A stretch of 62,683 bases of DNA from Actinomycetota bacterium (GCA_016870475.1 VGBO01000007.1:1-62683); one strand, 5' to 3'; positions 8,572 through 16,123 are shown, counted from the first letter of the stretch. Made by a program: numbers and translations. The notes: generated by a model from the sequence alone, not told the origin.

Positions 8572-9060
8572 TCAGTCGCGGAAGTTCTCGAACTGGAGCG
8601 GGATCCCGAAGTCGTGCTCGCGCAGCGCGGCGATCACCGCCTGGAGGTCGTCGCGCTTCTTCCCTGTGACGCGGAGCTGTTCGCCCTGGGTCTGGCTCTG
8701 CACACCCTTGAGGTTCAGTCCCTTGATGTGGGTGTTGATCGCCTTGGCCTTGTCGGAGGAGATCCCGGCGACGAGGGCGATCCGTTGGCGGGCACGTCCA
8801 CCCGAGGCCTCCTCGATCTTGCCCGGATCGAGGGACTTGAGGGACACCTTGCGCTTCACGAGCTTCTCCTCGAGCAGGAGGCGGAGTGCCGCGAGCCGGT
8901 CCTCGCTCGCCGAGTTCAGGGTGAACCCGGTGTCGTCGAGGTCGATGCCGGAATCGGTGCCCTTGAAGTCGTAGCGAGTCGCGATTTCCCGCCGGGCCTG
9001 ATCGACGGCGTTGCGGACTTCCTGCAGATCGACCTGGGAGACGACATCGAACGTGGGCAT
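8572..9060 (-). CDS. yajQ: YajQ family nucleotide-binding protein
   Basis: A 162-residue member of the YajQ/UPF0234 family, the usual length, with the N-terminal MPTFDVVSQVDLQEVRNAVD and the C-terminal DFGIPLQFENFRD that mark the family. Members have two ferredoxin-like domains and bind nucleic acids and nucleotides; a relative in Xanthomonas binds cyclic di-GMP. The biological role in actinobacteria is unknown. On the minus strand TAGCGT (complement of 9067-9072) lies 6 bases before the ATG, so the mRNA is probably leaderless. The gene is divergent from tRNA-Tyr and convergent with the Nudix gene, 18 bases away. Confidence 0.95.
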   Translation of the reverse strand: MPTFDVVSQVDLQEVRNAVDQARREIATRYDFKGTDSGIDLDDTGFTLNSASEDRLAALRLLLEEKLVKRKVSLKSLDPGKIEEASGGRARQRIALVAGISSDKAKAINTHIKGLNLKGVQSQTQGEQLRVTGKKRDDLQAVIAALREHDFGIPLQFENFRD

Positions 9061-9072
9061 GCCGCAACGCTA
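9061..9072 (-). promoter_or_regulatory. Leaderless-type -10 box of yajQ
   Basis: On the minus strand TAGCGT (complement of 9067-9072) is followed by six bases and the ATG of yajQ. This leaves no room for a ribosome-binding site. No convincing -35 hexamer is visible. Confidence 0.5.
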
Positions 9073-9146
9073 CCGCTGCATCCGGTGGCGCTCGGTCGCG
9101 GTTTCGGCCGGGCTGGGCCGGGCGCTAGAGTCTGGGCTTCCGATCG

Positions 9147-9229
9147 GGGTCGGTGCCCGAGTGGCCAAAGGGAGCGGGCTGTAAACCCGCCGGCTTACGC
9201 CTACGGAGGTTCGAATCCTTCCCGGCCCA
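9147..9229 (+). tRNA. tRNA-Tyr (GTA)
   Basis: An 83-base class II tRNA. The acceptor stem GGGTCGG pairs with CCGGCCC, the anticodon GTA is at 9181-9183 in loop CTGTAAA, a long variable arm follows, and the T arm is GGAGG-TTCGAAT-CCTTC. CCA is not encoded. TAGAGT at 9126-9131 is a plausible -10 box. Confidence 0.95.
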
Positions 9230-9241
9230 CATCAGGTGTGC

Positions 9242-9273
9242 ACGGCCGCCCAGACGGGCGGCCGTTGTGCTTT
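9242..9273 (+). terminator. Rho-independent terminator of tRNA-Tyr
   Basis: A perfect 10-bp stem (9242-9251 with 9256-9265) with an AGAC loop and a short T-rich tail (TTTCC from 9271) lies 13 bases after the tRNA. It ends just before the amidase gene. Confidence 0.75.
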
Positions 9274-9282
9274 CCTTCCGGG

Positions 9283-10419
9283 ATGACGACGTTCCTGCTG
9301 CGCCTCGACCCGAACCCGACGGCAGTCGGCCCCCGACTCGCGGTGAAGGACCTCATCGACGTCGCCGGGACGCCGACGACGTACGGGTCCCGAGCGCTCG
9401 TCGCGGCGGGGCCGGGTGCGACCGTCGTAGACGTCGATGCAGCGTGTCTCGCCGGGGCGCGTGCCGCCGGCGCCCGACTCGTCGGCAAGACGAATCTGCA
9501 CGAGCTCGCCTTCGGTGGCCGTGGGGTGAACCCGCACTTCGGGACGCCGCGGAACCCGATCGACCCGACCCGGATCCCCGGGGGATCGTCGAGCGGTTCC
9601 GCGGTCGCGGTCGCCGACGGCGACGCCGACGTCGCCTTCGGATCCGACACCGGCGGATCGGTGCGGATCCCGGCGGCGTGCTGCGGCGTGGTGGGCCTCA
9701 AGACGACACACGGACGCATCCCCCTCGAGGGGTGTCGTCCGCTCGCCCCCGTGTTCGACACGGTCGGCCCGCTCGGTCGGGACGTCGCGGCGGTCGCGCT
9801 CGGCATGGCACTGCTCGAACCCGGGTTCGTCCCGTCCTCGGCAGCAGCGTTGCCCGATGTCGTGGGCATCCCCCGGCAGGGGCCCGACACCGATCCGGGC
9901 ATCACGGCCGCCGTAGAGGACGCGATCCGTGCCGCGGGGTGGCGGACGGTGCCCGTCGACCTCCCCGGGTGGGATGCAGCGGACCGCGCCGCGACGGTGG
10001 TCTCCGCCGCGACCGCGTACCGGCACTGGTCCTGGCTGCTCGATTCGCACGGCGACCTCATCGGCGCCGACGTCCGGGGCCGGCTCGCCGCCGGCGCCGC
10101 GATCGACGCCGACGAGGTGGAGCGGGCGAGGGCGGTCCTCGTGGCATGGCGGGCCGAGCTCCGAGCCGTGTTCCGCACCACACCCCTGCTGGCCATGCCG
10201 ACCCTCGCCGTCGTCCCGCCCCCCATCGACGAGGAGGTCGCGGCCCCGGTGCTGACCGGCTGGACGCGCGCGGCGAACGCTTCCGGCACCCCGGCGATCT
10301 CGCTCCCGGTCCCGCGCCGTGGCGGTGGGTTCCCGGCATCGCTGCAGTTCCTCGCCGACGACGGTGCGGAGGACGTCCTGCTCACGGCAGCGGCCCGGGT
10401 CGAGGCCGCCGTCGCCTGA
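9283..10419 (+). CDS. Amidase signature family protein
   Basis: A 378-residue amidase-signature hydrolase that should cleave a C-N bond of an unknown amide. The Ser-cisSer-Lys triad is visible: Lys in AVKDLIDVAG (near residue 22), the cis-Ser in PGGSSSGSAVAVADGD and the nucleophile Ser in FGSDTGGSVRIPAA. It is about 100 residues shorter than GatA, and no gatB or gatC is near, so it is unlikely to be the tRNA amidotransferase subunit. The ATG at 9283 follows the tRNA-Tyr terminator directly and has no clear ribosome-binding site; the frame is open further upstream, but only through the tRNA. It is convergent with the GNAT gene. Confidence 0.9.
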   Translation: MTTFLLRLDPNPTAVGPRLAVKDLIDVAGTPTTYGSRALVAAGPGATVVDVDAACLAGARAAGARLVGKTNLHELAFGGRGVNPHFGTPRNPIDPTRIPGGSSSGSAVAVADGDADVAFGSDTGGSVRIPAACCGVVGLKTTHGRIPLEGCRPLAPVFDTVGPLGRDVAAVALGMALLEPGFVPSSAAALPDVVGIPRQGPDTDPGITAAVEDAIRAAGWRTVPVDLPGWDAADRAATVVSAATAYRHWSWLLDSHGDLIGADVRGRLAAGAAIDADEVERARAVLVAWRAELRAVFRTTPLLAMPTLAVVPPPIDEEVAAPVLTGWTRAANASGTPAISLPVPRRGGGFPASLQFLADDGAEDVLLTAAARVEAAVA

Positions 10420-10426
10420 GGGCCGC

Positions 10427-10912
10427 TCACAGCATCCGCTGGAAGAGCTCCATGTCGATCCACCTGCCGAACTTCCGTCCGACCTCGCGTTCGGTGCCGA
10501 TGTGGGTGAAGCCGAGCGCCTCGTGCAGGGCGCGTGAGGCGTCGTTGCCGGAGATGATCTTCGCCATCACCGAGTGGAACCCGTGCGCGGTGGCGATGTC
10601 GAGGAGCCCGGTGAGCAACGCCCGGCCCACGCCATGACCGTGTCGGTCGCGCCGGACGTAGACGGAGTCCTCCGCCGTGGCGTTGTACCCGGCCCGCTCG
10701 CGGTACGGCGAGAGGGAACCGAACCCGACGATCTCGTCGTGGTCGACCGCGACGAGCACCACGTAGGTGCCCATGCGCGAGCGCAGGTAGTCGCGCTGCA
10801 CCTCGAGCGTGCGCGGCACCAGGTCGAGCGTCGCCGTGGACGTCTCCACCTCGTGGTTGTAGATCGTCCGGATCGCGTCGGCGTCCTCGAGGACGGCAGG
10901 CCGCACCAACAT
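10427..10912 (-). CDS. GNAT N-acetyltransferase, phosphinothricin/methionine sulfoximine type
   Basis: A 161-residue acetyl-CoA-dependent acetyltransferase of the phosphinothricin acetyltransferase-like group. It opens with MLVRPAVLEDADAIRTIYNHEV, has SVYVRRDRHGHGVGRALL as the acetyl-CoA loop (R-x-x-G-x-G) and ends with GFTHIGTEREVGRKFGRWIDMELFQ-type features of that group. The substrate is unknown; relatives acetylate methionine sulfoximine or phosphinothricin. I use the ATG at 10912, because TATCGT (complement of 10920-10925) lies 7 bases upstream and the residues before it are not conserved. Divergent from tRNA-Thr. Confidence 0.88.
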   Translation of the reverse strand: MLVRPAVLEDADAIRTIYNHEVETSTATLDLVPRTLEVQRDYLRSRMGTYVVLVAVDHDEIVGFGSLSPYRERAGYNATAEDSVYVRRDRHGHGVGRALLTGLLDIATAHGFHSVMAKIISGNDASRALHEALGFTHIGTEREVGRKFGRWIDMELFQRML

Positions 10913-10925
10913 CGTCCTGACGATA
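10913..10925 (-). promoter_or_regulatory. Leaderless-type -10 box of the GNAT gene
   Basis: TATCGT on the minus strand (complement of 10920-10925) lies 7 bases before the ATG at 10912, which supports that start and a leaderless mRNA. Confidence 0.45.
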
Positions 10926-11023
10926 CCGGCGGCGGGCCCCGACACCGCCCGCCTCGTTCGCACTCCCGTCGGTAGGGGTGTAACGTCAGCGCTCCGACGG
11001 ACCTGCCCGGTGCCGGTCCGCCT

Positions 11024-11096
11024 GCCCCCTTAGCTCAGTCGGCAGAGCGTTTCCATGGTAAGGAAAAGGTCGTCAGTTCGATTCTGACAGGGGGCT
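11024..11096 (+). tRNA. tRNA-Thr (GGT)
   Basis: A 73-base tRNA with acceptor GCCCCCT/AGGGGGC, anticodon GGT at 11057-11059 between TTTCC and GGAAA, and T arm GTCAG-TTCGATT-CTGAC. CCA is not encoded. It lies 42 bases before tRNA-Met, the common actinobacterial Thr-Met pair. Confidence 0.95.
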
Positions 11097-11138
11097 CGCC
11101 GGATCGATGCCGTGCTCGGAGTAGAGCAGGATCCACTC

Positions 11139-11212
11139 GGCGGCGTAGCTCAGTTGGTGAGAGCACTCGGCTCATAATCGAGGGGTCGTCAGTTCGATTC
11201 TGACCGCCGCCA
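11139..11212 (+). tRNA. tRNA-Met (CAT), elongator type
   Basis: A 74-base tRNA with a fully paired acceptor GGCGGCG/CGCCGCC, anticodon CAT at 11173-11175 in loop CTCATAA, and T arm GTCAG-TTCGATT-CTGAC. The paired first base argues against initiator tRNA. A lysidine-modified tRNA-Ile cannot be fully excluded, but the Thr-Met context favours Met. Confidence 0.9.
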
Positions 11213-11218
11213 CGCGGA

Positions 11219-11247
11219 GGACCGTCACCTGCACGAGGTGACGGTCC
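11219..11247 (+). terminator. Hairpin after tRNA-Met
   Basis: A perfect 12-bp stem (11219-11230 with 11236-11247) and a GCACG loop start 7 bases after tRNA-Met. There is no T run, so it may terminate weakly or only protect the 3' end. It lies just before the sigma-factor gene. Confidence 0.6.
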
Positions 11248-11304
11248 GTTGCGGTGCCGGTGCAGGACGGGACGGCGCCGATGGGGCAGAATGACCGGGT
11301 TCCC

Positions 11305-11916
11305 ATGGCCGAGCCTGCGACCACCACCGAACTCCCGGTCGTCCCGGGGCCGCTCGACGCACTCGTCGATCGCGCCCGAGCGGGCGACGACGCGGCGTTC
11401 GAGGAGCTCGTCCGGGCGACCCACGTCGACGCGTTCACCCTCGCCCACCGGATCACCGGCGACGAGGAGGACGCTCGGGATGTCGTCCAAGAGGCCTATC
11501 TGCGTGCGTACCGGGGCCTGCGTCGGTTCCGAGGGGATGCGCAGTTCACGACCTGGCTCTACCGCATCACGGCGAACTGCGCCGCCACCGCGCTCGGGAA
11601 GCGGGCCCGCCACCGTCACGAGGAGCTCGACGAGGACGGCGACCTGATCGAGTCCTCGCCCGACGGCGATCCCGAGGCGCAGGTCGACCGTGGCGCCGAC
11701 CGTGACGAGTTGACGGCTGCGTTGGCGGCCCTTCCGCACCGGCTCCGCGCCGTGGTCGTGCTCCGTGATGTCTACGACCTGCCGCACGAGGCGATCGCCG
11801 CGCAGCTCGGCATCTCGGAGTCGGCGGCGAAGGTGCGCCTCCACCGCGCCCGCCGAAAGCTGCGCGAGCAGCTCTACCCGCTCGGTACCGAAGAGCGTCG
11901 TCGGCGTGCGGTGTGA
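11305..11916 (+). CDS. ECF RNA polymerase sigma factor (RpoE-like)
   Basis: A 203-residue extracytoplasmic-function sigma factor. Region 2 runs from LVDRARAGDDAAFEELV through DARDVVQEAYLRAYRGL to TTWLYRITANCA, and region 4 is ALPHRLRAVVVLRDVYDLPHEAIAAQLGISESAAKVRLHR(AR), a helix-turn-helix for the -35 element. It should direct polymerase to a small stress regulon and be held by the anti-sigma factor encoded next, whose start overlaps its stop. I take the ATG at 11305; in-frame starts at 11254 and 11281 are possible but have no better ribosome-binding site. It occupies the place between tRNA-Met and tRNA-Trp where rpmG is common in actinobacteria. Confidence 0.9.
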   Translation: MAEPATTTELPVVPGPLDALVDRARAGDDAAFEELVRATHVDAFTLAHRITGDEEDARDVVQEAYLRAYRGLRRFRGDAQFTTWLYRITANCAATALGKRARHRHEELDEDGDLIESSPDGDPEAQVDRGADRDELTAALAALPHRLRAVVVLRDVYDLPHEAIAAQLGISESAAKVRLHRARRKLREQLYPLGTEERRRRAV

Positions 11917-12265
11917 GACCCTGCGCCGTCGGCTCGCAGGGGTGGCCGACGGCACGGTGACGCTCGACGAGGACGAGCGGTCGCACGTGGCGGAGTGTCT
12001 CCGCTGCCAGGCGGAACTCGCCCAGTACCGCAAGCTCCTCCGGGCACTGCGCTTGCTGCGGACCGAGGTACTCGAGCCCAGCCCCAGTCTCGTCAGCGAC
12101 GTGCTCGCCGGGTTGTCCGTGGCAGGTGAGCGGCACGTGCTGCGCCGGCTGGTCTCGGGTCGCCGTGCCGTCTACGCCGGTGGTGCCGCCGCGACCTTCT
12201 CGGTCGTGGCGTCCCTGCTGGTGGTCGTCGTGGTGCTCGCCCGTCGCCGGTCACCCCGGGTCTGA
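11906..12265 (+). CDS. Membrane-anchored zinc-type anti-sigma factor
   Basis: A 119-residue protein read from GTG 11906, overlapping the end of the sigma gene by 11 bases, so translation is probably coupled. It contains HVAECLRC near residue 31-38, the H-x3-C-x2-C pattern of zinc-binding anti-sigma (ZAS) domains, a helical stretch with AELAQYRKLLRALRLLRTEV, and one C-terminal membrane segment (about residues 89-112) with a basic end ARRRSPRV. Family knowledge says such proteins hold the sigma factor at the membrane until a signal, often redox or envelope stress, releases it. The exact signal is unknown. Gene overlap plus the motif makes the role likely. Confidence 0.82.
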   Translation: MRCETLRRRLAGVADGTVTLDEDERSHVAECLRCQAELAQYRKLLRALRLLRTEVLEPSPSLVSDVLAGLSVAGERHVLRRLVSGRRAVYAGGAAATFSVVASLLVVVVVLARRRSPRV

Positions 12266-12274
12266 ACCGCCCCC

Positions 12275-12304
12275 TTGGGCAGGTCGGGGCCGGTCGGCTA
12301 CGCT
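12275..12304 (+). promoter_or_regulatory. Promoter of tRNA-Trp (and probably secE-nusG)
   Basis: TTGGGC at 12275-12280 and TACGCT at 12299-12304 are 18 bases apart and end 11 bases before tRNA-Trp, a good housekeeping-type promoter. Confidence 0.6.
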
Positions 12305-12315
12305 GGCGGTCCCCT

Positions 12316-12388
12316 AGGGCAGTGGCGCAACTGGCAGCGCAACGGTCTCCAAAACCGTAGGTTGGGGGTTCGAGTCCCTCCTGCCCTG
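12316..12388 (+). tRNA. tRNA-Trp (CCA)
   Basis: A 73-base tRNA with acceptor AGGGCAG/CTGCCCT, anticodon CCA at 12349-12351 between ACGGT and ACCGT, and T loop TTCGAGT. It precedes secE, the usual actinobacterial order. Confidence 0.95.
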
Positions 12389-12402
12389 CAAGTCGTGGCG
12401 AA

Positions 12403-12430
12403 GGGTCGGGCCTCCTCGGGGACCCGACCC
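12403..12430 (+). terminator. Hairpin between tRNA-Trp and secE
   Basis: GGGTCGGG at 12403-12410 pairs with CCCGACCC at 12423-12430 around a 12-base loop. No T run follows, so it may be a processing or partial termination signal that still lets transcription reach secE. Confidence 0.5.
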
Positions 12431-12497
12431 GTAGGCGCGGGACCGTCCCGTTCCGAACCCAACACCCCGACCCCCGAACCCGACCGACGAGGATCTC

Positions 12498-12806
12498 ATG
12501 GCGAGCAACATGAACCGGGAGCAGAAGCGCATGCTCCAGCGCGCCGGGTACCTCGGCGAGGACGGCGAGGTCCAACGCACTCGGGCGACCCCGGCGCAGA
12601 CCGCTCCGAAGCGCGAGCGCACCTCACCTCGCCGGTTCGTGCGGGAGATGGTCGCCGAGCTCCGCAAGGTGGCGTGGCCGACCCGCTCGGAGGTCGTGAA
12701 CTACTCGATCATCACGCTGGTCTTCCTCGTGGTGGTGACCGCGGTGATCGGCGTCGTGGACTGGGGCTTCGCCCGGGCCGTGTTCTGGCTGTTCGCCATC
12801 GACTGA
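12498..12806 (+). CDS. secE: Preprotein translocase subunit SecE
   Basis: A 102-residue small subunit of the SecYEG export channel. It is the short one-helix type: a hydrophilic N-terminus, the conserved amphipathic segment FVREMVAELRKVAWPTRSEV, and one transmembrane helix YSIITLVFLVVVTAVIGVV near residues 74-92. It lies between tRNA-Trp and nusG, its standard place, with secY far downstream in the ribosomal protein cluster of this window. Confidence 0.96.
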   Translation: MASNMNREQKRMLQRAGYLGEDGEVQRTRATPAQTAPKRERTSPRRFVREMVAELRKVAWPTRSEVVNYSIITLVFLVVVTAVIGVVDWGFARAVFWLFAID

Positions 12807-12831
12807 ACGCATCGACAGGGACGTGGACAAC

Positions 12832-13518
12832 GTGGATCAGGAACTCGACGACCTCGCCGCCGATCTCGGCGAGCAGACCGACGCCGACGACGACGTCGCG
12901 CTCGGCGCGACCGAGGTGATCGCCGCCGAGGACCTCCTCGTCGAGGAGGCTGCGGCCGAGGAGCAGAGCCCCTTCGACCGGCCCGGCAAGTGGTACGTCG
13001 TGCATTCGCAGTCGGGGTACGAGAACAAGGTCAAGCAGAACCTCGAGGCACGCGTCGTCTCCATGAACATGGAGGAGCGCATCCACGAGGTGGCGATCCC
13101 CACCGAGGACGTCGTCGAGTTCAAGGGCGGCCGCAAGGTCGTCGTCCAGCGCAAGGTCTTCCCGGGGTACCTGCTCGTCCGGTGCACGCTCGACGAGCCG
13201 GCCTGGTACGTGATCCGGAACACGCCCGGGGTCACGGGATTCGTCGGTGCCGGCAACAAGCCGTCGCCGCTGCGCCGTCACGAGGTGGAGCAGTTCCTGC
13301 ACACCAAGCCGGCCGGCGAGGCGCCGACCAAGAAGGGCAAGCCCCGTCTCGAGTACGAGCTCGGTGACACCGTCCGCGTGAAGGAAGGGCCGTTCTCGGA
13401 CTTCTCGGGCGAGATCGTCGAGATCAACGAGGACCAGCTCAAGGTGAAGGTCCTCGTCAACATCTTCGGCCGGGAGACCCCGGTCGAGCTGGAGTTCGGG
13501 CAGATCGCCCGCCTCTGA
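12832..13518 (+). CDS. nusG: Transcription termination/antitermination factor NusG
   Basis: NusG binds the RNA polymerase clamp and links it to Rho or the ribosome. The protein is about 228 residues: an acidic N-terminal extension of some 45 residues, common in actinobacteria, the NGN domain starting at KWYVVHSQSGYENKVKQNL and a C-terminal KOW domain (DTVRVKEGPFSDFSGEIVEI). Two GTG codons, 12823 and 12832, could start it; AGGGA at 12817-12821 is 10 bases from 12832 and only 1 base from 12823, so I use 12832. Confidence 0.96.
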   Translation: MDQELDDLAADLGEQTDADDDVALGATEVIAAEDLLVEEAAAEEQSPFDRPGKWYVVHSQSGYENKVKQNLEARVVSMNMEERIHEVAIPTEDVVEFKGGRKVVVQRKVFPGYLLVRCTLDEPAWYVIRNTPGVTGFVGAGNKPSPLRRHEVEQFLHTKPAGEAPTKKGKPRLEYELGDTVRVKEGPFSDFSGEIVEINEDQLKVKVLVNIFGRETPVELEFGQIARL

Positions 13519-13610
13519 CCCGACGCACGTCGTCGTTCCACGAAGTTCCGTTTGGTCACCGGGTCGCGAGTGCGCGACGCTGGTAGGCCGCCGAGTGAGG
13601 TTGAGGTGCT

Positions 13611-14039
13611 GTGGCCAAGAAGCAGGTAGTGGCCGTCGTGAAGATCCAGATCCCCGCTGGGAAGGCGAACCCCGCCCCCCCGGTCGGTACCGCGCTGGGT
13701 CCGCACGGCATCGCGATCATGGATTTCTGCAAGCAGTACAACGCTGCGACGGAGTCCCAGGCGGGCACGATCATCCCGGCCGAGGTGACGGTCTACGCCG
13801 ACCGGACCTTCAGCTTCGTGACGAAGACCCCGCCGACCCCGGTGCTGCTGCGGCAGGCCGCGGGCCTCGAGAAGGGCTCGACGAAGCCGGGCAAGGAGAG
13901 CGCGGGCGTCGTCACCGACGCGCAGATCACCGAGATCGCCCGCACGAAGCTGAACGATCTGAACGCCTACGACCTCGACGCCGCCAAGGCGCAGGTCGCC
14001 GGCACGGCCCGGTCCATGGGCCTGCGCGTCGAGTCCTGA
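13611..14039 (+). CDS. rplK: 50S ribosomal protein L11
   Basis: A 142-residue protein of the GTPase-associated centre of the large subunit. It starts [20 protein letters not shown] after a GTG and carries the proline-rich [20 protein letters not shown] that thiopeptide antibiotics contact. TGAGGT lies about 8 bases before the start. The 92-base gap after nusG shows no clear promoter, so it is probably read from the secE-nusG transcript. Confidence 0.98.
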   Translation: MAKKQVVAVVKIQIPAGKANPAPPVGTALGPHGIAIMDFCKQYNAATESQAGTIIPAEVTVYADRTFSFVTKTPPTPVLLRQAAGLEKGSTKPGKESAGVVTDAQITEIARTKLNDLNAYDLDAAKAQVAGTARSMGLRVES

Positions 14040-14109
14040 ACGACCGAACATCCGACAGCGACCGGGGGAGGACCTCGCTTCCGGCGCCGACACCACGAGG
14101 GAGCCCACC

Positions 14110-14808
14110 ATGGCGCAAGGAAAGCGATACGACGACTCGGTGAAGCGGTTCGACCGCGATCACCTGCACAGCCCCGGCGAGTGCGTCGACGTCGTGAAGA
14201 CCCTGGCGAAGGCGAACTTCGACGAGACCGTCGAGCTCGCCGTCCGACTCGGCGTCGACCCCCGCAAGGCCGACCAGATGGTGCGCGGCACCGTTGCGTT
14301 GCCCTCCGGCACCGGTCGCGACGTCCGGATCGCCGTGTTCGCTGCCGGTGAGGCCGCCGCCGCAGCCCGTGAAGCGGGCGCCGACCACGTCGGTGCGGAC
14401 GACCTCGTCGCCCAGATCGAGGCCGGCATGACCGACTTCGACCTTGCGATCGCGACGCCCGACCTCATGCCGATGGTCGGCAAGCTCGGTCGGGTGCTCG
14501 GCCCCCGAGGGCTCATGCCGAACCCGAAGACCGGAACGGTCACCCCCGACCCTGCGAAGGCGGTCGGTGAGTTCAAGGGTGGTCGCGTCGAGTACCGGAC
14601 CGACCGGTACGGGAACGTGCACGTGCCGATCGGCAAGGCGAGCTTCGAGGCCGACGCCCTGCTCGCCAACTTCACGGCTGTCGTCGACGAGCTGAACCGG
14701 GCGAAGCCGTCGTCGTCGAAGGGTCGCTACATCCGCAAGGTCGTCATGTCCACCACCCACGGTCCGGGCGTCAAGGTCGACCCCGCCAAGGTGGCCGCAG
14801 AACGCTGA
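14110..14808 (+). CDS. rplA: 50S ribosomal protein L1
   Basis: A 232-residue L1 of normal length, which forms the mobile stalk at the E site. Signature segments are GKLGRVLGPRGLMPNPKTGT and FKGGRVEYRTDRYGNVHVPIG. The ATG follows GAGGGAG by a few bases. L1 in other bacteria represses its own operon by binding the leader; no such site is obvious here. The L10 leader begins right after the stop. Confidence 0.98.
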   Translation: MAQGKRYDDSVKRFDRDHLHSPGECVDVVKTLAKANFDETVELAVRLGVDPRKADQMVRGTVALPSGTGRDVRIAVFAAGEAAAAAREAGADHVGADDLVAQIEAGMTDFDLAIATPDLMPMVGKLGRVLGPRGLMPNPKTGTVTPDPAKAVGEFKGGRVEYRTDRYGNVHVPIGKASFEADALLANFTAVVDELNRAKPSSSKGRYIRKVVMSTTHGPGVKVDPAKVAAER

Positions 14809-14817
14809 TTCGTGCCT

Positions 14818-14945
14818 GCGCAGCGCGGGCCAAGGTGTCGGCCGGGCAACCGGTCGGCGAACCCGAGACACAACCGGCGCCGCTCGCCGAAGACCTCCGG
14901 TGCAACCGCTCAATGGGCCTCGGCCCGCCGGAGCAGGCGGACCCT
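14818..14945 (+). ncRNA. Ribosomal protein L10 leader
   Basis: The gap between rplA and rplJ contains the features of the L10 leader family: GGCCGGGCAACCGGTCGG early on and CCGAAGACCTCCGGTGC near 14887-14905, inside a multi-branched fold. L10 bound to L7/L12 is known to bind this RNA in other bacteria and repress rplJ-rplL. Borders are approximate because no covariance search was possible. Confidence 0.65.
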
Positions 14946-14985
14946 CCTCGGCCGGATCGTCACACGGCTCCACCGTGTCGGATCC

Positions 14986-15022
14986 AGGACGTGGATGTCC
15001 GCTCCTGCGGGCTCCACGTCCT
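14986..15022 (+). promoter_or_regulatory. Attenuator-like hairpin before rplJ
   Basis: AGGACGTGGA at 14986-14995 pairs perfectly with TCCACGTCCT at 15013-15022. It lies after the L10 leader core and before the strong ribosome-binding site of rplJ, so it may couple L10 binding to transcription stop, although the tail (GTTGCGTT) is only weakly T-rich. Confidence 0.5.
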
Positions 15023-15074
15023 GTTGCGTTCCGGAGCCATGTCCGAACCGAACAAGAACCGAAAGGAGGTGCAG

Positions 15075-15626
15075 GTGGAGAACCCGAGACCCGAGAAGGT
15101 CGCCGTCGTGGCGGATGTCCAGGAACGGATGTCCTCCGCAGAGGCGGTCATCCTGACCGAGTACCGCGGCATGTCCGTCGCCAACATCTCGTCGTTGCGC
15201 AGGCAGCTGCGTGACGTCGGTGGCGAATACCGGATCTACAAGAACACGCTCGTGCGATTCGCCGCCCGGAACCTGGGCGTCGACATCGACGAGCTGTTGC
15301 ACGGCCCCACTGCACTCGCAATCGTCGCGAACCGGCCCGATGGCACCGCTGGTGACATCGCCGGGGTGGCGAAGGTGCTGCGATCGTTCTCCCGAGACGT
15401 GCCCACGCTGGTCGTCAAGGGCGGCGTGCTCGGCACGTCGGTGATCGACGCAGAGGATGCCAAGGCACTCGCCGACATGCCGTCGCGCGACCAGGTGCTG
15501 GCCCAGATCGCCGGTCTGCTGGAGGCGCCTGCTTCCCAGTTCGCCGCGCTGCTCGACGCCGTCCCCCGGTCGTTCACCTATGCCGTGCAGGCCCTGGCGG
15601 ACAAGCGGTCCGCCGAGGCGGCGTGA
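15075..15626 (+). CDS. rplJ: 50S ribosomal protein L10
   Basis: A 183-residue protein that anchors the L7/L12 stalk. It has the family segments VILTEYRGMSVANISSLRRQ and YRIYKNTLVRFAA. GTG 15075 is chosen because a near-perfect anti-16S sequence AAAGGAGGT (15062-15070) sits 4 bases before it; an in-frame ATG at 15039 has no suitable site. The reading frame is open further back into the leader but without homology. Followed by rplL in an operon likely controlled through the L10 leader. Confidence 0.96.
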   Translation: MENPRPEKVAVVADVQERMSSAEAVILTEYRGMSVANISSLRRQLRDVGGEYRIYKNTLVRFAARNLGVDIDELLHGPTALAIVANRPDGTAGDIAGVAKVLRSFSRDVPTLVVKGGVLGTSVIDAEDAKALADMPSRDQVLAQIAGLLEAPASQFAALLDAVPRSFTYAVQALADKRSAEAA

Positions 15627-15686
15627 GCACGCGACGAATCCGCACGAACGTACGAACCGACACGAATCCGAAAGAAGGCAAGAACC

Positions 15687-16079
15687 ATGGCTGTTTCCAT
15701 CGATGAGATCCTCGACGCGATCGGCGGCATGACCGTCCTCGAGCTGGTCGAGCTGAAGAAGGCGTTCGAAGAGCGCTTCGACGTCACCGCTGCCGCCCCG
15801 ATGGCGGTCGCCGTGGCCGCTCCGGGTGCTGCCGCCGCCGGCGGCGACGCCGCCGGAGGCGACGAGCAGACCGAGTTCGACGTCATCCTGACCGACGCCG
15901 GTGCCCAGAAGATCCAGGTCATCAAGGAGGTGCGGACCCTCACGAACCTCGGCCTCAAGGAGGCCAAGGACCTCGTCGACGGTGCGCCCAAGCCGGTGCT
16001 CGAGAAGGTGTCGAAGGAAGACGCCCAGAAGGCGAAGGAAGCCCTCGAGGGCGCCGGCGCCAGCGTCGAAGTCAAGTGA
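15687..16079 (+). CDS. rplL: 50S ribosomal protein L7/L12
   Basis: A 130-residue stalk protein that recruits translation factors. N-terminal dimerisation region [21 protein letters not shown], an Ala/Gly hinge near residues 38-55, and the C-terminal factor-binding domain with [29 protein letters not shown] lies before the ATG. The 60-base gap after rplJ is A-rich and repeats CGAATCCG twice, probably an unstructured site for strong translation, as L12 is made in excess over L10. Confidence 0.98.
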   Translation: MAVSIDEILDAIGGMTVLELVELKKAFEERFDVTAAAPMAVAVAAPGAAAAGGDAAGGDEQTEFDVILTDAGAQKIQVIKEVRTLTNLGLKEAKDLVDGAPKPVLEKVSKEDAQKAKEALEGAGASVEVK

Positions 16080-16097
16080 TCTGACGATCCGTCGTGC

Positions 16098-16123
16098 GGA
16101 GCCGGGCCTTCGGGCCCGGCTCC
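16098..16123. terminator. Shared hairpin terminator of rplL and thiD
   Basis: An 11-bp GC stem (16098-16108 with 16113-16123) with a TTCG tetraloop lies between the convergent rplL and thiD, 18 bases past rplL and 13 bases past the end of thiD. It lacks a T run on either side, but its place suggests it serves both strands. Confidence 0.6.

Noticed and set aside
8614-9282. Open frame running from inside yajQ through tRNA-Tyr into the amidase
   Set aside because: It crosses a tRNA and a terminator; the amidase homology begins at ATG 9283.
11139-11212. The CAT tRNA as initiator tRNA or tRNA-Ile2
   Set aside because: The first base pair of the acceptor is paired, unlike initiators, and the Thr-Met pairing is standard; tRNA-Ile2 remains only a remote option.
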